Part shown: one piece after another, positions 15,513 through 24,600 of the stretch
Numbering within the stretch: the first letter of the stretch is position 1
Layout: every line of letters starts with the position of its first letter
NCBI GenBank assembly: GCA_958295855.1
Contig: OY282383.1
Span: 1,340,481 to 1,404,480, forward strand
Direction of reading: 5' to 3'
Length of the DNA: 64,000 nucleotides
DNA from: an uncultured Poribacteria bacterium
GTDB taxonomy: Bacteria; Poribacteria; WGA-4E; WGA-3G
Position numbers and translations under genes: made by a program
The notes under the pieces: model-generated
Databases searched by the model: none
What the model was told of the DNA's origin: nothing
What the model saw: only the letters and a program-made list of their open reading frames with translations

Positions 15513-16694
15513 TCAAACCGCTTCCATCCAAACCCCGGGCACAAATCCTGGATATTTCCCCTCACTGAACGCCGGATAATAGACATCTTCCCCAGTGAAA
15601 TCGTGAACTGTCTCTCCGCCACTTGCATTTGGGATATGCACCCTGCAAGTGTACTCGCTTTCGCGGAATAACTGCTGCGGTGTCGGCGTAGATGCCTCTA
15701 CGCGATACGCCGCTAATGCTGCCTCATCCACCACAATTCCCAGGCCCGGCGACTCCGAAACCTGAATTGTTCCATCAGTCACAGCGAGCCGTGTTTCGAG
15801 CAGATCCGATTCCCACAACTCATGGCAGGTAATCGCTGGCAATTCGGCTTGCGATAGCACTGCACCAAGATGCACCGCATAAGCCGTTGTAATCCCTGTG
15901 CCTACCATTTGAAGCCAGAAGGGTTGCTCGAACGAAGCACAGAGCGCGTTGGTTCGTCGCAGGGAGGTAACGCCACCGCCAACAACAAACCCACCACAAC
16001 AGCGCGCGTGCAAGCAGGATTCGTTGAAATGTTCTACGATGCGTTTCTGAATAGCTGCCTGCAACCTGCTCGCGCCCTCTACATCTGTGCCGAGGTAGTA
16101 CGGGCTCTCATAGATAGCGACGTTGGGGTGTCCATCAAGCTGCTGCAATACTGGGAGAGCGTTATCTGCTGTACGCAGGAAGCCGTTGAAATCGATATCA
16201 AGCCGATAATCCGCTGGCACCGCCTTGCCGACAGCGTCCACTTGCGCGAAGATGTCGCGCCACGGGCGCGCTTTGAGTTTTGCAGATGTATAGCCTCGTT
16301 TGACCGATTCTTCTACCTCTGCCACCCAATCCTCTGGCGGCATGTCAATATCCCACCACGAAATAGGGCACCGTTCACGAACTTTCGTCCCGACCAGTTG
16401 GTAGACTGATACATCCACCGTTTTTCCGATTGCATCAAAAAGCGACATCTGGATGCCAAACCCGATGCTATCATCGTTCATGCATGCGAAGGGGTTTTGC
16501 CCGATGAGGCGTTCAATGTTATCTGATTCATCTGATAAATTTTCGCCGTACCCGACAACGCCGTTGCTGAGTTCAACGCGGTAAACGTAGACGCGTTCTC
16601 CGTGCGTCAATGCGCGGTGCATGTGTCGGCTGACGCGTTCGTGATAGAATGGCACGTTCAAAGGAATGGCTTCAAGGTGTTTGATACTAAGCAT
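15513..16694 (-). CDS. Enolase-superfamily enzyme (mandelate racemase/muconate lactonizing type)
   Basis: Predicted Mg-dependent acid-sugar dehydratase or racemase. The barrel domain shows the KLKARPW motif near residue 165 (catalytic Lys pair), DIDFNG near 200 (first metal ligand) and IYESPYY near 233 (second ligand). GGFVVGGG and a C-terminal ITCHELWESD follow. The N-terminal capping domain is intact and 393 residues is typical. The missing detail is the third metal ligand, which I cannot place, so the subgroup and substrate are open. RBS AGGAGAG precedes the ATG. Confidence 0.85.
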   Translation of the reverse strand: MLSIKHLEAIPLNVPFYHERVSRHMHRALTHGERVYVYRVELSNGVVGYGENLSDESDNIERLIGQNPFACMNDDSIGFGIQMSLFDAIGKTVDVSVYQLVGTKVRERCPISWWDIDMPPEDWVAEVEESVKRGYTSAKLKARPWRDIFAQVDAVGKAVPADYRLDIDFNGFLRTADNALPVLQQLDGHPNVAIYESPYYLGTDVEGASRLQAAIQKRIVEHFNESCLHARCCGGFVVGGGVTSLRRTNALCASFEQPFWLQMVGTGITTAYAVHLGAVLSQAELPAITCHELWESDLLETRLAVTDGTIQVSESPGLGIVVDEAALAAYRVEASTPTPQQLFRESEYTCRVHIPNASGGETVHDFTGEDVYYPAFSEGKYPGFVPGVWMEAV

Positions 16695-17070
16695 GAGGTC
16701 TCTCCTGATTTGTCCGCTATTATATCGTAGGGACGGTACCGGTCGTATTTTGTCATATTATAGCACATTCTCAAAATTGTGGGTAGAAAATAGGCACGCT
16801 ATCCAGATTCATTCAGTTGTCCTAGGGTTTTCTCCTATTGAGGACGCTTCATATATTGTAGTTAGAAACCGCGCCTACAAAAAAAAGCACGCATCTCAAA
16901 GAGCGCGTCTACAAGAAGAATGGAATGCGCCAGTTGGCTATGAAAAGCTCTGAAAACTGAATGCCCTATATCTCGGTTGACACGCTACCTATTTTGTTGG
17001 TATAATATCTTATGAAAGCCTGCACTTTGCAATATTGGCTTGCAAGCTACGTCAAGATAAGGAGAACACT
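16695..17070. other. Divergent intergenic region with family H fragment and promoter
   Basis: No gene seen. Contains a family H piece at about 16862-16912 (GAAACCGCGCCTACAAAAAA, then a degenerate second copy) and the PhyH promoter. Confidence 0.5.
16977..17006 (+). promoter_or_regulatory. Sigma-70-type promoter of the PhyH gene
   Basis: TTGACA, 18-base spacer, TATAAT, about 65 bases before the ATG at 17071. Confidence 0.8.
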
Positions 17071-17934
17071 ATGGCAAGAACAGATCCCTTTGTTGTCTCA
17101 AATGCACTGTTAGATGATGCGGATAAAGTCCGGGAACAGGCTCAACGGGACGGCTATCTCTACTTTCGCGGCTTAATTGATGCGGAATCTATTTATAACC
17201 TGCGCCAAGATTTCTTAGAAATCTGCCATCGGCACGGCTGGGCACAAGGCGGAGAAGCTTTGATGGAAGGCGTTCGCACTGGAGGTCCCTTTATGGAAGG
17301 CGATGAAGGGTATTGGCCGGTGTTAGATGAATTCCAACGCTTGGAATCTTTCCATGCGTTCGCGCACCACCCCGCGATTTTGAACGCGTGCGACACACTA
17401 TTCGGCGAAAGTACGCTGGTACATCCGCGGAATATTGGAAGAATTATGTTCCCAGAAAACACTAAATACACAACACCGGCGCATCAAGACTACATCCACA
17501 TTCGTGGCACCGAAGAAACCTATACTGGGTGGATTCCGCTTGGCGCATGTGCAAAAGAGTTAGGGGGGTTGTCCGTACTCGCTGGCTCGCATCGAGGCGG
17601 TGTATATCCGGTAAAACCGGCACCCGGCGCGGGTGGACTCGGAATTGACACTGCCCCTTTGGAAACTGATGGGCTCAGGTGGGTTGGAGGAGATTACGAG
17701 GTGGGTGATGCCCTTTTCTTTCACAGCCACACCGTTCACAAAGCACTGCCGAATCAGAGCCCCGATCGGATTCGACTCTCGGTAGATTATCGCTATCAAG
17801 GTTGCTCGAAACCGGTTACGGAGGGTTCGTTGTTACCGCATTTCAATCGGATGAGTTGGGATGAGATTTATAAGGGGTGGGCATCCGCAAAGTATCAATA
17901 CTATTGGCACGCGTTTGACTTAAATCGGGTGTGA
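17071..17934 (+). CDS. Phytanoyl-CoA dioxygenase (PhyH) family oxygenase
   Basis: Fe(II)/2-oxoglutarate-dependent oxygenase of the PhyH family. The iron triad is HQD near residue 137 and the distal His in HSHTVHKAL near 225; the Arg of PDRIRLSVDYRY should bind 2-oxoglutarate. The ATG at 17071 with AAGGAG six bases upstream is preferred to an earlier in-frame start. 287 residues is usual. The FGE-like gene begins three bases after its stop and may be co-transcribed. It is one of three PhyH genes in the window; the substrate is unknown. Confidence 0.85.
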   Translation: MARTDPFVVSNALLDDADKVREQAQRDGYLYFRGLIDAESIYNLRQDFLEICHRHGWAQGGEALMEGVRTGGPFMEGDEGYWPVLDEFQRLESFHAFAHHPAILNACDTLFGESTLVHPRNIGRIMFPENTKYTTPAHQDYIHIRGTEETYTGWIPLGACAKELGGLSVLAGSHRGGVYPVKPAPGAGGLGIDTAPLETDGLRWVGGDYEVGDALFFHSHTVHKALPNQSPDRIRLSVDYRYQGCSKPVTEGSLLPHFNRMSWDEIYKGWASAKYQYYWHAFDLNRV

Positions 17935-17936
17935 TT

Positions 17937-18902
17937 ATGAAAAGAGAGATGATGTTTCTACTGTGTGGCACTTTCTGTGTTACGGTGAACTTGGTTTTGC
18001 AGTCGATGGGGGGAGCGCAAGGATTGTATTTGCCCCTGCTTTGCAGGGGTTATTATCCTTTGTGCCTGGAAAGCTCGCTTACAGATGCTATAAACAGTGA
18101 GTTTTCGCAGATATACCACGACACGAATAACGAAGAGACTCTTACGAATATGGTGCTGGTTCCGGCAGGCGAGTTTCAGATGGGAAGCACACACGGCGAT
18201 CGTGACGAGAAACCTGTGCATACCGTCTACCTTGATGCGTTCCATATCGACAAACATGAGGTGACGGTTGGAGAGTACAAGCAGTTTGTTCAAGCCACCA
18301 GCCATCGGGCGTTATCCGATGCGCCCAAGGTGTTAACCACTGCAAAGCAGGGGGAAAATACCACCGCCCGCTCTTCGCCTACGGACCGGCATCCCGTTGT
18401 GAATGTAAGTTGGCACGATGCGATGGCGTATGCGCAGTGGGCAGGGAAGCGATTGCCTACAGAGGCAGAATGGGAAAAAGCAGCACGAGGTGGCTTAATT
18501 GCACAGAAATACCCGTGGGGAAATTCGATCGATTCCAGCAAGGCGAACTACGATAAAAATACAAAATCTGGCACGCATGCGGAGCGGACAACACCTGTAG
18601 GGAAGTATCCTGCCAACGGGTACGGCTTGTACGATATGTCAGGTAACGTGGCGGAGTGGTGCCTTGATGCGTATCAGAGGGGGTTTTATGCCAATTCTCC
18701 ACGCCGGAATCCTGTCGCAGGTGCGGAAAGCATTAATCAGATTGTTGATAATTTCACAAATATAAAAGAGCGACGGGTTGTACGAGGCGGTTCATGGAGC
18801 TTCAATGCAAAGAGTGTGCGCGTTGCAAATCGCCTGGGTGAGAAACCTTCGCTTTTGAGTAGTGATGTTGGGTTTCGTTGCGTGCGGGATGTGGTCCCGT
18901 AA
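17937..18902 (+). CDS. Formylglycine-generating-enzyme/SUMF1-domain protein, exported
   Basis: Carries the FGE-sulfatase fold: VPAGEFQMGSTHGDRDEKP at the start, YLDAFHIDKHEVTVGEYKQF, HPVVNVSWHDAMAYAQWAG, RLPTEAEWEKAARGG, YGLYDMSGNVAEWCLD and VVRGGSWSF, ending DVGFRCV. True formylglycine activity needs a cysteine pair that I do not see clearly, so this may be one of the many non-FGE members. The N-terminus (FLLCGTFCVTVNLVLQ) is a signal or anchor. Two palindromes are read in frame: 18026-18058 just after the signal and 18329-18362 in the first domain loop. This is the only gene here with two. Confidence 0.8.
   Translation: MKREMMFLLCGTFCVTVNLVLQSMGGAQGLYLPLLCRGYYPLCLESSLTDAINSEFSQIYHDTNNEETLTNMVLVPAGEFQMGSTHGDRDEKPVHTVYLDAFHIDKHEVTVGEYKQFVQATSHRALSDAPKVLTTAKQGENTTARSSPTDRHPVVNVSWHDAMAYAQWAGKRLPTEAEWEKAARGGLIAQKYPWGNSIDSSKANYDKNTKSGTHAERTTPVGKYPANGYGLYDMSGNVAEWCLDAYQRGFYANSPRRNPVAGAESINQIVDNFTNIKERRVVRGGSWSFNAKSVRVANRLGEKPSLLSSDVGFRCVRDVVP
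18026..18058. repeat. Palindrome in frame, first copy in the FGE-like gene
   Basis: Core CCCCTGCTTTGCAGGGG; read as YLPLLCRGYYP after the signal peptide, the frame that avoids the TAA present in other ends. Confidence 0.9.
18329..18362. repeat. Palindrome in frame, second copy in the FGE-like gene
   Basis: A 34-base form identical to the one at 12596-12629. Read as VLTTAKQGENT in a surface loop between conserved FGE blocks. Confidence 0.9.
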
Positions 18903-19011
18903 GTATATAAGAGGACAGGTGGGCACTGTAAAACCCTGCCGCTTTGTAGGGGTGGGCCTTGTGCCTACCCTTTAGCCCTGTAAGGGCGCAATTCGAAGGA
19001 CACAAAAATCA
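18903..19011. repeat. Short repeats before the PorV-like gene
   Basis: A family D-like copy (about 18935-18970, GGGCCTTGTGCCTACCC) and family K (TAGCCCTGTAAGGGCG, 18973-18988). Confidence 0.6.
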
Positions 19012-20106
19012 TTGACTAAACTAAGGCTCTTAGTGCTTGCCGGATGGAGCTGCCTTGCTGTCTTGTCGGCATCAGCAGAAAACTACACCGGGGATTTTTT
19101 GACAAACGGCGTTGGCGGGCGCGCGCTTGGATTAGGCGGCGCGTACGTCAGCATAGCAGACGATGCCACCGCCACGTACTGGAATCCAGCGGGTATTGCA
19201 GGCGTTTCTCACAATTATCAACTCTGTCTGATGCACGCTGCACGACGTTCGGGGTTAGGTGCGTTCAACTATGTTAGCGGCACTGCGCAAATTTTGCCGA
19301 AACTCACCCTTGGGATGTCGTGGCTTCGCGCCGGCGTTGACGATATCCCCATCTATCCGGTGACACCATCGTTTGATACACATATTAGCGCGGACGAACG
19401 GAAAAACATTGCTAAATACCGGCCTAGAGAGAAAGATTTTATCCCCGCAGGTTACCTCAGTGATAGTGAAAATGCTTATGTGCTGACGCTTGCAACGCGC
19501 TGGACTATTAGTCAATCGTGGTGGGATAACTTCGGCAGAGATTCGGTGCCACCCGAGTTTCTTTTCGGCGTGAATGCAAAGTGGATTTCACAAAAGCTCA
19601 GCGGCAGCCCACCCTTGGGCGGGGGGGAAAATGCGGACGAGACTTCCCCAGTTTACGATTATGGGAGCCATGGATACGGCTTTGACGCAGGCGCGCTCAT
19701 CCGCCTCCCTGATCTGAATGCCCTTTTCGGCCTACAGAATGTTGGCGGTTTTGCGTTCGGCGTGAATTTCCAAGACATCTCAAAGACAACCTTGACATGG
19801 AATACCGAATCTGCTCCCAAAGAGTCGATTCCGGCAAATCTGAACCTCGGCATCGCTTATGTTAACCCTCACGTTTTCAATCGAAAATTAATCCTCTCCT
19901 ATCAGTGGCAAGCGCGTTATGATGGGCAGACACATCTCGGCGTAGAATATCGCATCAGCCCCCCGTTGGCGTTGCGTGTCGGCTACCGCGATACCCGGTT
20001 TACGAGCGGTGTTGGCATTCAGCTGCGTCAGTTTCGCCTTGATTATGCACTCCTTATCGGTGAACTAGTGAGTACACATTTTTTGAGTTTGTTGTGGAAT
20101 TTTTAG
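19012..20106 (+). CDS. PorV/PorQ-like outer-membrane beta-barrel protein
   Basis: A 364-residue exported barrel. After a signal peptide (LLVLAGWSCLAVLSASA) it has GVGGRALGLGGAYVSIADDATATYWNPAGIAG in the order typical of UPF0164/PorV-type proteins; I quote it as a pattern split at GGAY. The remainder alternates strands and ends LLWNF, an aromatic-terminated barrel signature. The start is TTG at 19012, preceded by GAAGGA; there is no usable ATG. In Bacteroidota PorV serves type IX secretion, but nothing else of that system is visible here. Confidence 0.8.
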   Translation: MTKLRLLVLAGWSCLAVLSASAENYTGDFLTNGVGGRALGLGGAYVSIADDATATYWNPAGIAGVSHNYQLCLMHAARRSGLGAFNYVSGTAQILPKLTLGMSWLRAGVDDIPIYPVTPSFDTHISADERKNIAKYRPREKDFIPAGYLSDSENAYVLTLATRWTISQSWWDNFGRDSVPPEFLFGVNAKWISQKLSGSPPLGGGENADETSPVYDYGSHGYGFDAGALIRLPDLNALFGLQNVGGFAFGVNFQDISKTTLTWNTESAPKESIPANLNLGIAYVNPHVFNRKLILSYQWQARYDGQTHLGVEYRISPPLALRVGYRDTRFTSGVGIQLRQFRLDYALLIGELVSTHFLSLLWNF

Positions 20107-20392
20107 CCAGAATCGAGTAAGGAGCGTAGTCCCTGTCTATACCGTGCGCATGGCGGATTGACAGAAAATTCAATTTGATTGTAGGGGCAGGGCCTTGTGC
20201 CTGCCCGTAATAAGGAAAAAACGGGTTCAGTTGCAATTTGATTGTAGGGGCAGTGCCTTGTGCCTGCCCGCAATAAGGAAAAAACGGGTTCAGTTGCAAT
20301 CCCCGCAAAGCGGGGAATACAACGATAACGCCAAGGTTCAGCCCTGCTAATTTTACCTTACCGTGCGCATGGCGGATTGACAGAAAACCGCA
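20107..20392. repeat. Repeat block between 28-bp direct repeats
   Basis: Exact 28-base direct repeats (ACCGTGCGCATGGCGGATTG plus eight more) lie at 20141-20168 and 20360-20387. Between them are two tandem 63-bp units (starts 20171 and 20234), each carrying a family D element, then a short-core palindrome (20295-20320). No gene. Confidence 0.85.
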
Positions 20393-21619
20393 TTACACCT
20401 TCGGTTTGGACAAATCCGGCTGATCTCGCAGAAGAATCAGCAACGGGGCCATCACTAACGGAAGCATCACTAACCCATCTAATACAATGGGCAAGCCGAA
20501 CCGATCCCCCAGAACACCAACTATTTTATTGAGTAATCCGCCGACACCCCACGCTGCACCCATCATGAAACTGGACGCAATGTTTTCATGCCCGCGCAGA
20601 ATCATCTGTGCTAAGATGATGTTAACCGTTATTGAACTGGAAAGCACCATATTGCCTAAAAAGAGGAACACAAGGAAACTAAATCCATCGGAGTGAAGCG
20701 ATGCATAGAACAGCGGTGGTGCCGCGAGGAGTGAGAACAGCAACAGAACGTAAGTGTTCATCCGAGTTAAAAGCCAACCGCTCATCATGATGCCCATTGA
20801 ACCCGCGAAGATAAAGATTGCAATGACAAAAGAACGCATCTCGTCGGAATAGTTTTGGTTATCAAGGTAGATGGACAGAAAGTTTTCTAACCCCACCGCG
20901 GTGACAGTTCGGAATGAGGCTATAATAAATAGCACAATGAGAGACAGGGAGTGAGGCCCAGCGACGTGCCAAAAAGATTCTCGTGATGTCGTTTCCGCAT
21001 TTGAGATGACACGGGTCGAAGCAGTCAGATCGAGTTGTTGCTCAAATCTTAGCACTTTTGGTACGCGCAACGCCAGAAGCACGCCTGGTATCATTTCCCA
21101 CACCAAGTATTCTAAGCCAAAACGATATGGAATATACAGCAGTAGCAAAGGTCCCAGGGCACGTCCAATGTTGCCGCCTGTGAGAAAAACGGAGATGCCC
21201 ATACCTCTCCCTTCCGCGGAGAGTGCCCCGGCATAAGTGGTGGCTTGTGGATGAAAGGCAGCAACGCCGAGCCCACCGACAGCTAATAACAAATATACAA
21301 TATAATGAGACGGTGCAAGCCAAAGCTGACTTAAACCAATCGCAGTGAAGGCAACCCCGAACGTCAGAAAATGCACCGTTCGCACTCGATCCGACAGCCA
21401 CCCGAAGAGTATCTGGCCAAGAGAACTGAAGACGCTGTACACCGAGATGAAGTTGCCTGCTAAACTATTCCGTGTGGCAGCGGAGGCTAACTTTGTCAAC
21501 AATAGTGGTTGCAGATGCGACAGAAGTGTCGCGTAGGAGTCAAGAACTGTATGCGCGAGGGTGAGGAAGTAGAACTGTTTCCGGTTAGATGCACTCGGCG
21601 GTTTTTGATTGTTTTTCAT
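20393..21619 (-). CDS. MFS transporter, fosmidomycin-resistance (Fsr)-like
   Basis: Twelve predicted membrane helices in 408 residues. The first reads FLTLAHTVLDSYATLLSHLQ, close to the Fsr family, and the A-loop has FGWLSDRVRT. The family exports small molecules, for example fosmidomycin; the actual substrate is unknown. The ATG at 21619 follows AGGAG by five bases and is preferred to the long upstream extension, which overlaps the helicase gene. It lies seven bases after the stop of the giant helicase gene, so it may be transcribed with it. Confidence 0.85.
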   Translation of the reverse strand: MKNNQKPPSASNRKQFYFLTLAHTVLDSYATLLSHLQPLLLTKLASAATRNSLAGNFISVYSVFSSLGQILFGWLSDRVRTVHFLTFGVAFTAIGLSQLWLAPSHYIVYLLLAVGGLGVAAFHPQATTYAGALSAEGRGMGISVFLTGGNIGRALGPLLLLYIPYRFGLEYLVWEMIPGVLLALRVPKVLRFEQQLDLTASTRVISNAETTSRESFWHVAGPHSLSLIVLFIIASFRTVTAVGLENFLSIYLDNQNYSDEMRSFVIAIFIFAGSMGIMMSGWLLTRMNTYVLLLFSLLAAPPLFYASLHSDGFSFLVFLFLGNMVLSSSITVNIILAQMILRGHENIASSFMMGAAWGVGGLLNKIVGVLGDRFGLPIVLDGLVMLPLVMAPLLILLRDQPDLSKPKV

Positions 21620-21626
21620 TTTACTC

Positions 21627-24600
21627 CTATTTAAGTTTTCTTCTAACAAAACGTCCGAATTGGCGAAGGTAATACCCAAAACCTTTTTTGACATCTTGAG
21701 CTTTGTCCTCTGAGAGATGCTTCCCCTCGATCTGGAGTAAGCTATCATCCGTTCCTTCAAGGGAGTCAAGGTACCTTGCATCCGTCTGGTCAACTGAAGT
21801 GCCCTTCTCAGATTCCATATCGTGAGATGTTTCATCAGTGAGAAGTTCTGTTGGTTCTGCTTCAGAAGTCATTGGTTCTGAGGAAGCTTTGGGTTCTCCT
21901 ATGTGTTTGCGGAGGCTGTCCTCATACTCCTGAGATGTTAGCTGCGTATTGTTATTGACTGCTTCCAGAGGTTCGGAGACTGTTTCTGTTTCAAGTGTTT
22001 CTGGTTTGAGTTTGTGTACATGTGTCTTGGGAATTTCATCAGTTTTCTGAAGGATTGGTGACGGGGTATCGTCTACTTCTTGAAAGGCTTCAGGGGTTAT
22101 TGAGTTTGTCGCGTCATCTAAGCAGTCTTTTTCGGCCTCCGGCATAAGGGGTGGGTCTTCCGTAGGAGACGTTGCTTCTTCGGTTTCTTCAATAGGTTTG
22201 GCGATTGTTGGTTCTGTCAGTTCACTAGGGTTGTTGCTCTCAATTTCCGCTACGGTGGCTGGAGCGTCAGCGGATGGCTCTGCAACTGCTACTTCAAAAG
22301 GATTCTGCTGGCATTGCTTTATACTTAGCGAGATTCGCCTGGCATCTTTAGAAATCTTAAGGACCATCGCCTCGACTTTATCCCCCTTATTCACAATGTG
22401 TGACGGTTCCACGTCGCGTTGAGTCCATGACATTTCTGACACATGAATCAACCCTTCAACCCCTTCTTCAAGTTCAAGAAATGCTCCATAGTGGACGATA
22501 TTGATGACAGTGCCTTGAACCGTTGAATCAACCGGATATTTCTCTTCAACATCTGCCCACGGATCGTTTGTCTTATGTTTCAAACTCAACGAGATTTTCT
22601 CGTTTTCTCGATCGAACTCGATAACTTTGACTTCAACCTCTTCACCAACGGAAACGATTTCAGAGGGATGATGAATGTGCTTCCACGCCATTTCAGATTT
22701 GTGGAGTAAACCGTCAACACCGCCAAGGTCAAAAAACGCCCCAAAAGTGGTAATGTTTTTCACAGTACCAGTTATGCATTGTCCCACTTCAAGCGTATTG
22801 AGAAGTTGTGTCCGCCTTTCCTCAAGCCATGCACGTCGCGAAAAGACAACGTTATGCCGCCGCTCACTCAGGCTGATGACCTTCATGTCGAAGGTTTTCC
22901 CCACATACTGCTCAAGGTGCTGAATGGGGCGCAATTCGACTTGGGAGGCAGGTAAAAAGCCACGCAGAGAGCCAACGCTTACCCGGAGCCCGCCCTTAAT
23001 GCGTTCCGTAATACGGCCTTTTACGGGTGAGGCGTTTTCATAAGCCGTGGCAATCTCATCCCAAACGAGTGTCTGGTCGGCTATCTTCTTTGAAAGAACT
23101 ATCTGTCCTTCTGCGTCTTCCCGCCGCACAATATAGACATCTATCTCATCGCCAACCTGGACAGCGGGCGCACCGTCTTGGCCAGTGTCAAACTCGGCCG
23201 CGGGGATATAGCCTTCCGACTTAAAGCCAATATCAATCCTGACTTCATCGCGACTGACCTCTACGACGATACCTTTCACAATTTCGCCATCTGTAAATGC
23301 CTGGGGAGAGGAATCGGACACTTCTTTGGGCGATTCAAGGCGCGCTGTTGGCCCTGTCTGTCCAGCACTGGGCTGTACCCGTTTGATTTTAGAAGGCGCG
23401 GGGACTGAGGGAGGTTTGATTTGGGGCTCAGGCATTTTTCTTGATTGTTCCACAACTGCCCACATACGCTTCCAAAAGTTGCGAAATACAACATCAGTAC
23501 ACATATGCATTGTATGCTGCCCTACGCAATAGTTACCTAAAGGTTGCTCCGTACTAGATTGCCCTGCATCTATAGTGGTACCGGCATTTATTTTTTTTAG
23601 AGATTTCTTGTCTAATGCTGCGAGATACTCTGTCATTTTTCGTCTAATAGTTGGTTTATCTAGGTCGTACTTAGGTCCATACTTGAAAGCGATTAGGCGA
23701 TCTAGATATGTTTCAACAATCTGATTTAACCTTTCAGGTGTTCTGATATTCTGACCTTTAGAAACCACTACTTGGGCCTTGCGAATGACTATATCCTGCA
23801 ATAGATAACCGCGTTGCTTTTCTCTTGCCACCCGATTCGGTGGCACTTCATCCGAATAGATTGCGGCCGATATCTCTTCATGGTAAGCAGGGTTGAAGAT
23901 TTCGCCAAGGGAAGCCTCAATTGGTTTGAGCTCATGGTGTTTAAGCAAATCTAGCAACTGTGTCTGAGCGTGTCGGACACTTTCGGTGAACGCGGCGAAA
24001 TCATCGGGGACGTTAGCAGTTTCAACGTTTTGATTCGCACTTTCAACAACCGATTCAAAACTATCCAATGTTGGAATCAGTTCTTTAAGGAGAGCCTCAT
24101 TCTCGACTTTTAGATCTTTCGGAGGTCCCGTTTGCAGCTGCTTTTCTGCCTGCTGGGCTGCGTTCTCCGCTTCGGTTGCAGCGCGGAGCAAACGGTTAAG
24201 CTCAGGTTTGTATTGCTTACGTGCGGCTTCGGAGGCAATACGAACCTGTTTCTTAAATTCAGATTTTAGTGCAGCCAACACCGCTTCGGAAACTTCTTCT
24301 AATTGTTTTTTAGCGATATCTATTCGTTTCACAATTGCGGATTCAAGTGCTCTGGAAACCCTCTCTAATTGTTTCTTGCGTTTAGATGTTAGTGCTGACA
24401 GCCCCGCCTCCGCAACGAATTGGCAGTCTCCTCCGAGGATGAGGAGTTCCTGTTTCGCCCGCGTTATTGCAACATAGAAAACACGGCGTTCCTCAACTAT
24501 ATTATCGCTATCGTGGAATGGGAAGTCTTTGCCTAGTGTGTTGTGGATGAGAATGACCTTATCGTATTCTTTCCCCTTCACACTGTGAATAGTCCCTCCT

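Noticed and set aside
17937..18902. Confident formylglycine-generating enzyme for the sulfatase-like protein
   Set aside because: The sulfatase-like protein lacks the Cys/Ser substrate and the active cysteines of FGE are not clear in this protein.
20054..20308. ORF encoding two LQLNPFFPYxGQAQG-like units
   Set aside because: It is only the translation of the two 63-bp tandem repeats and has no gene signals.
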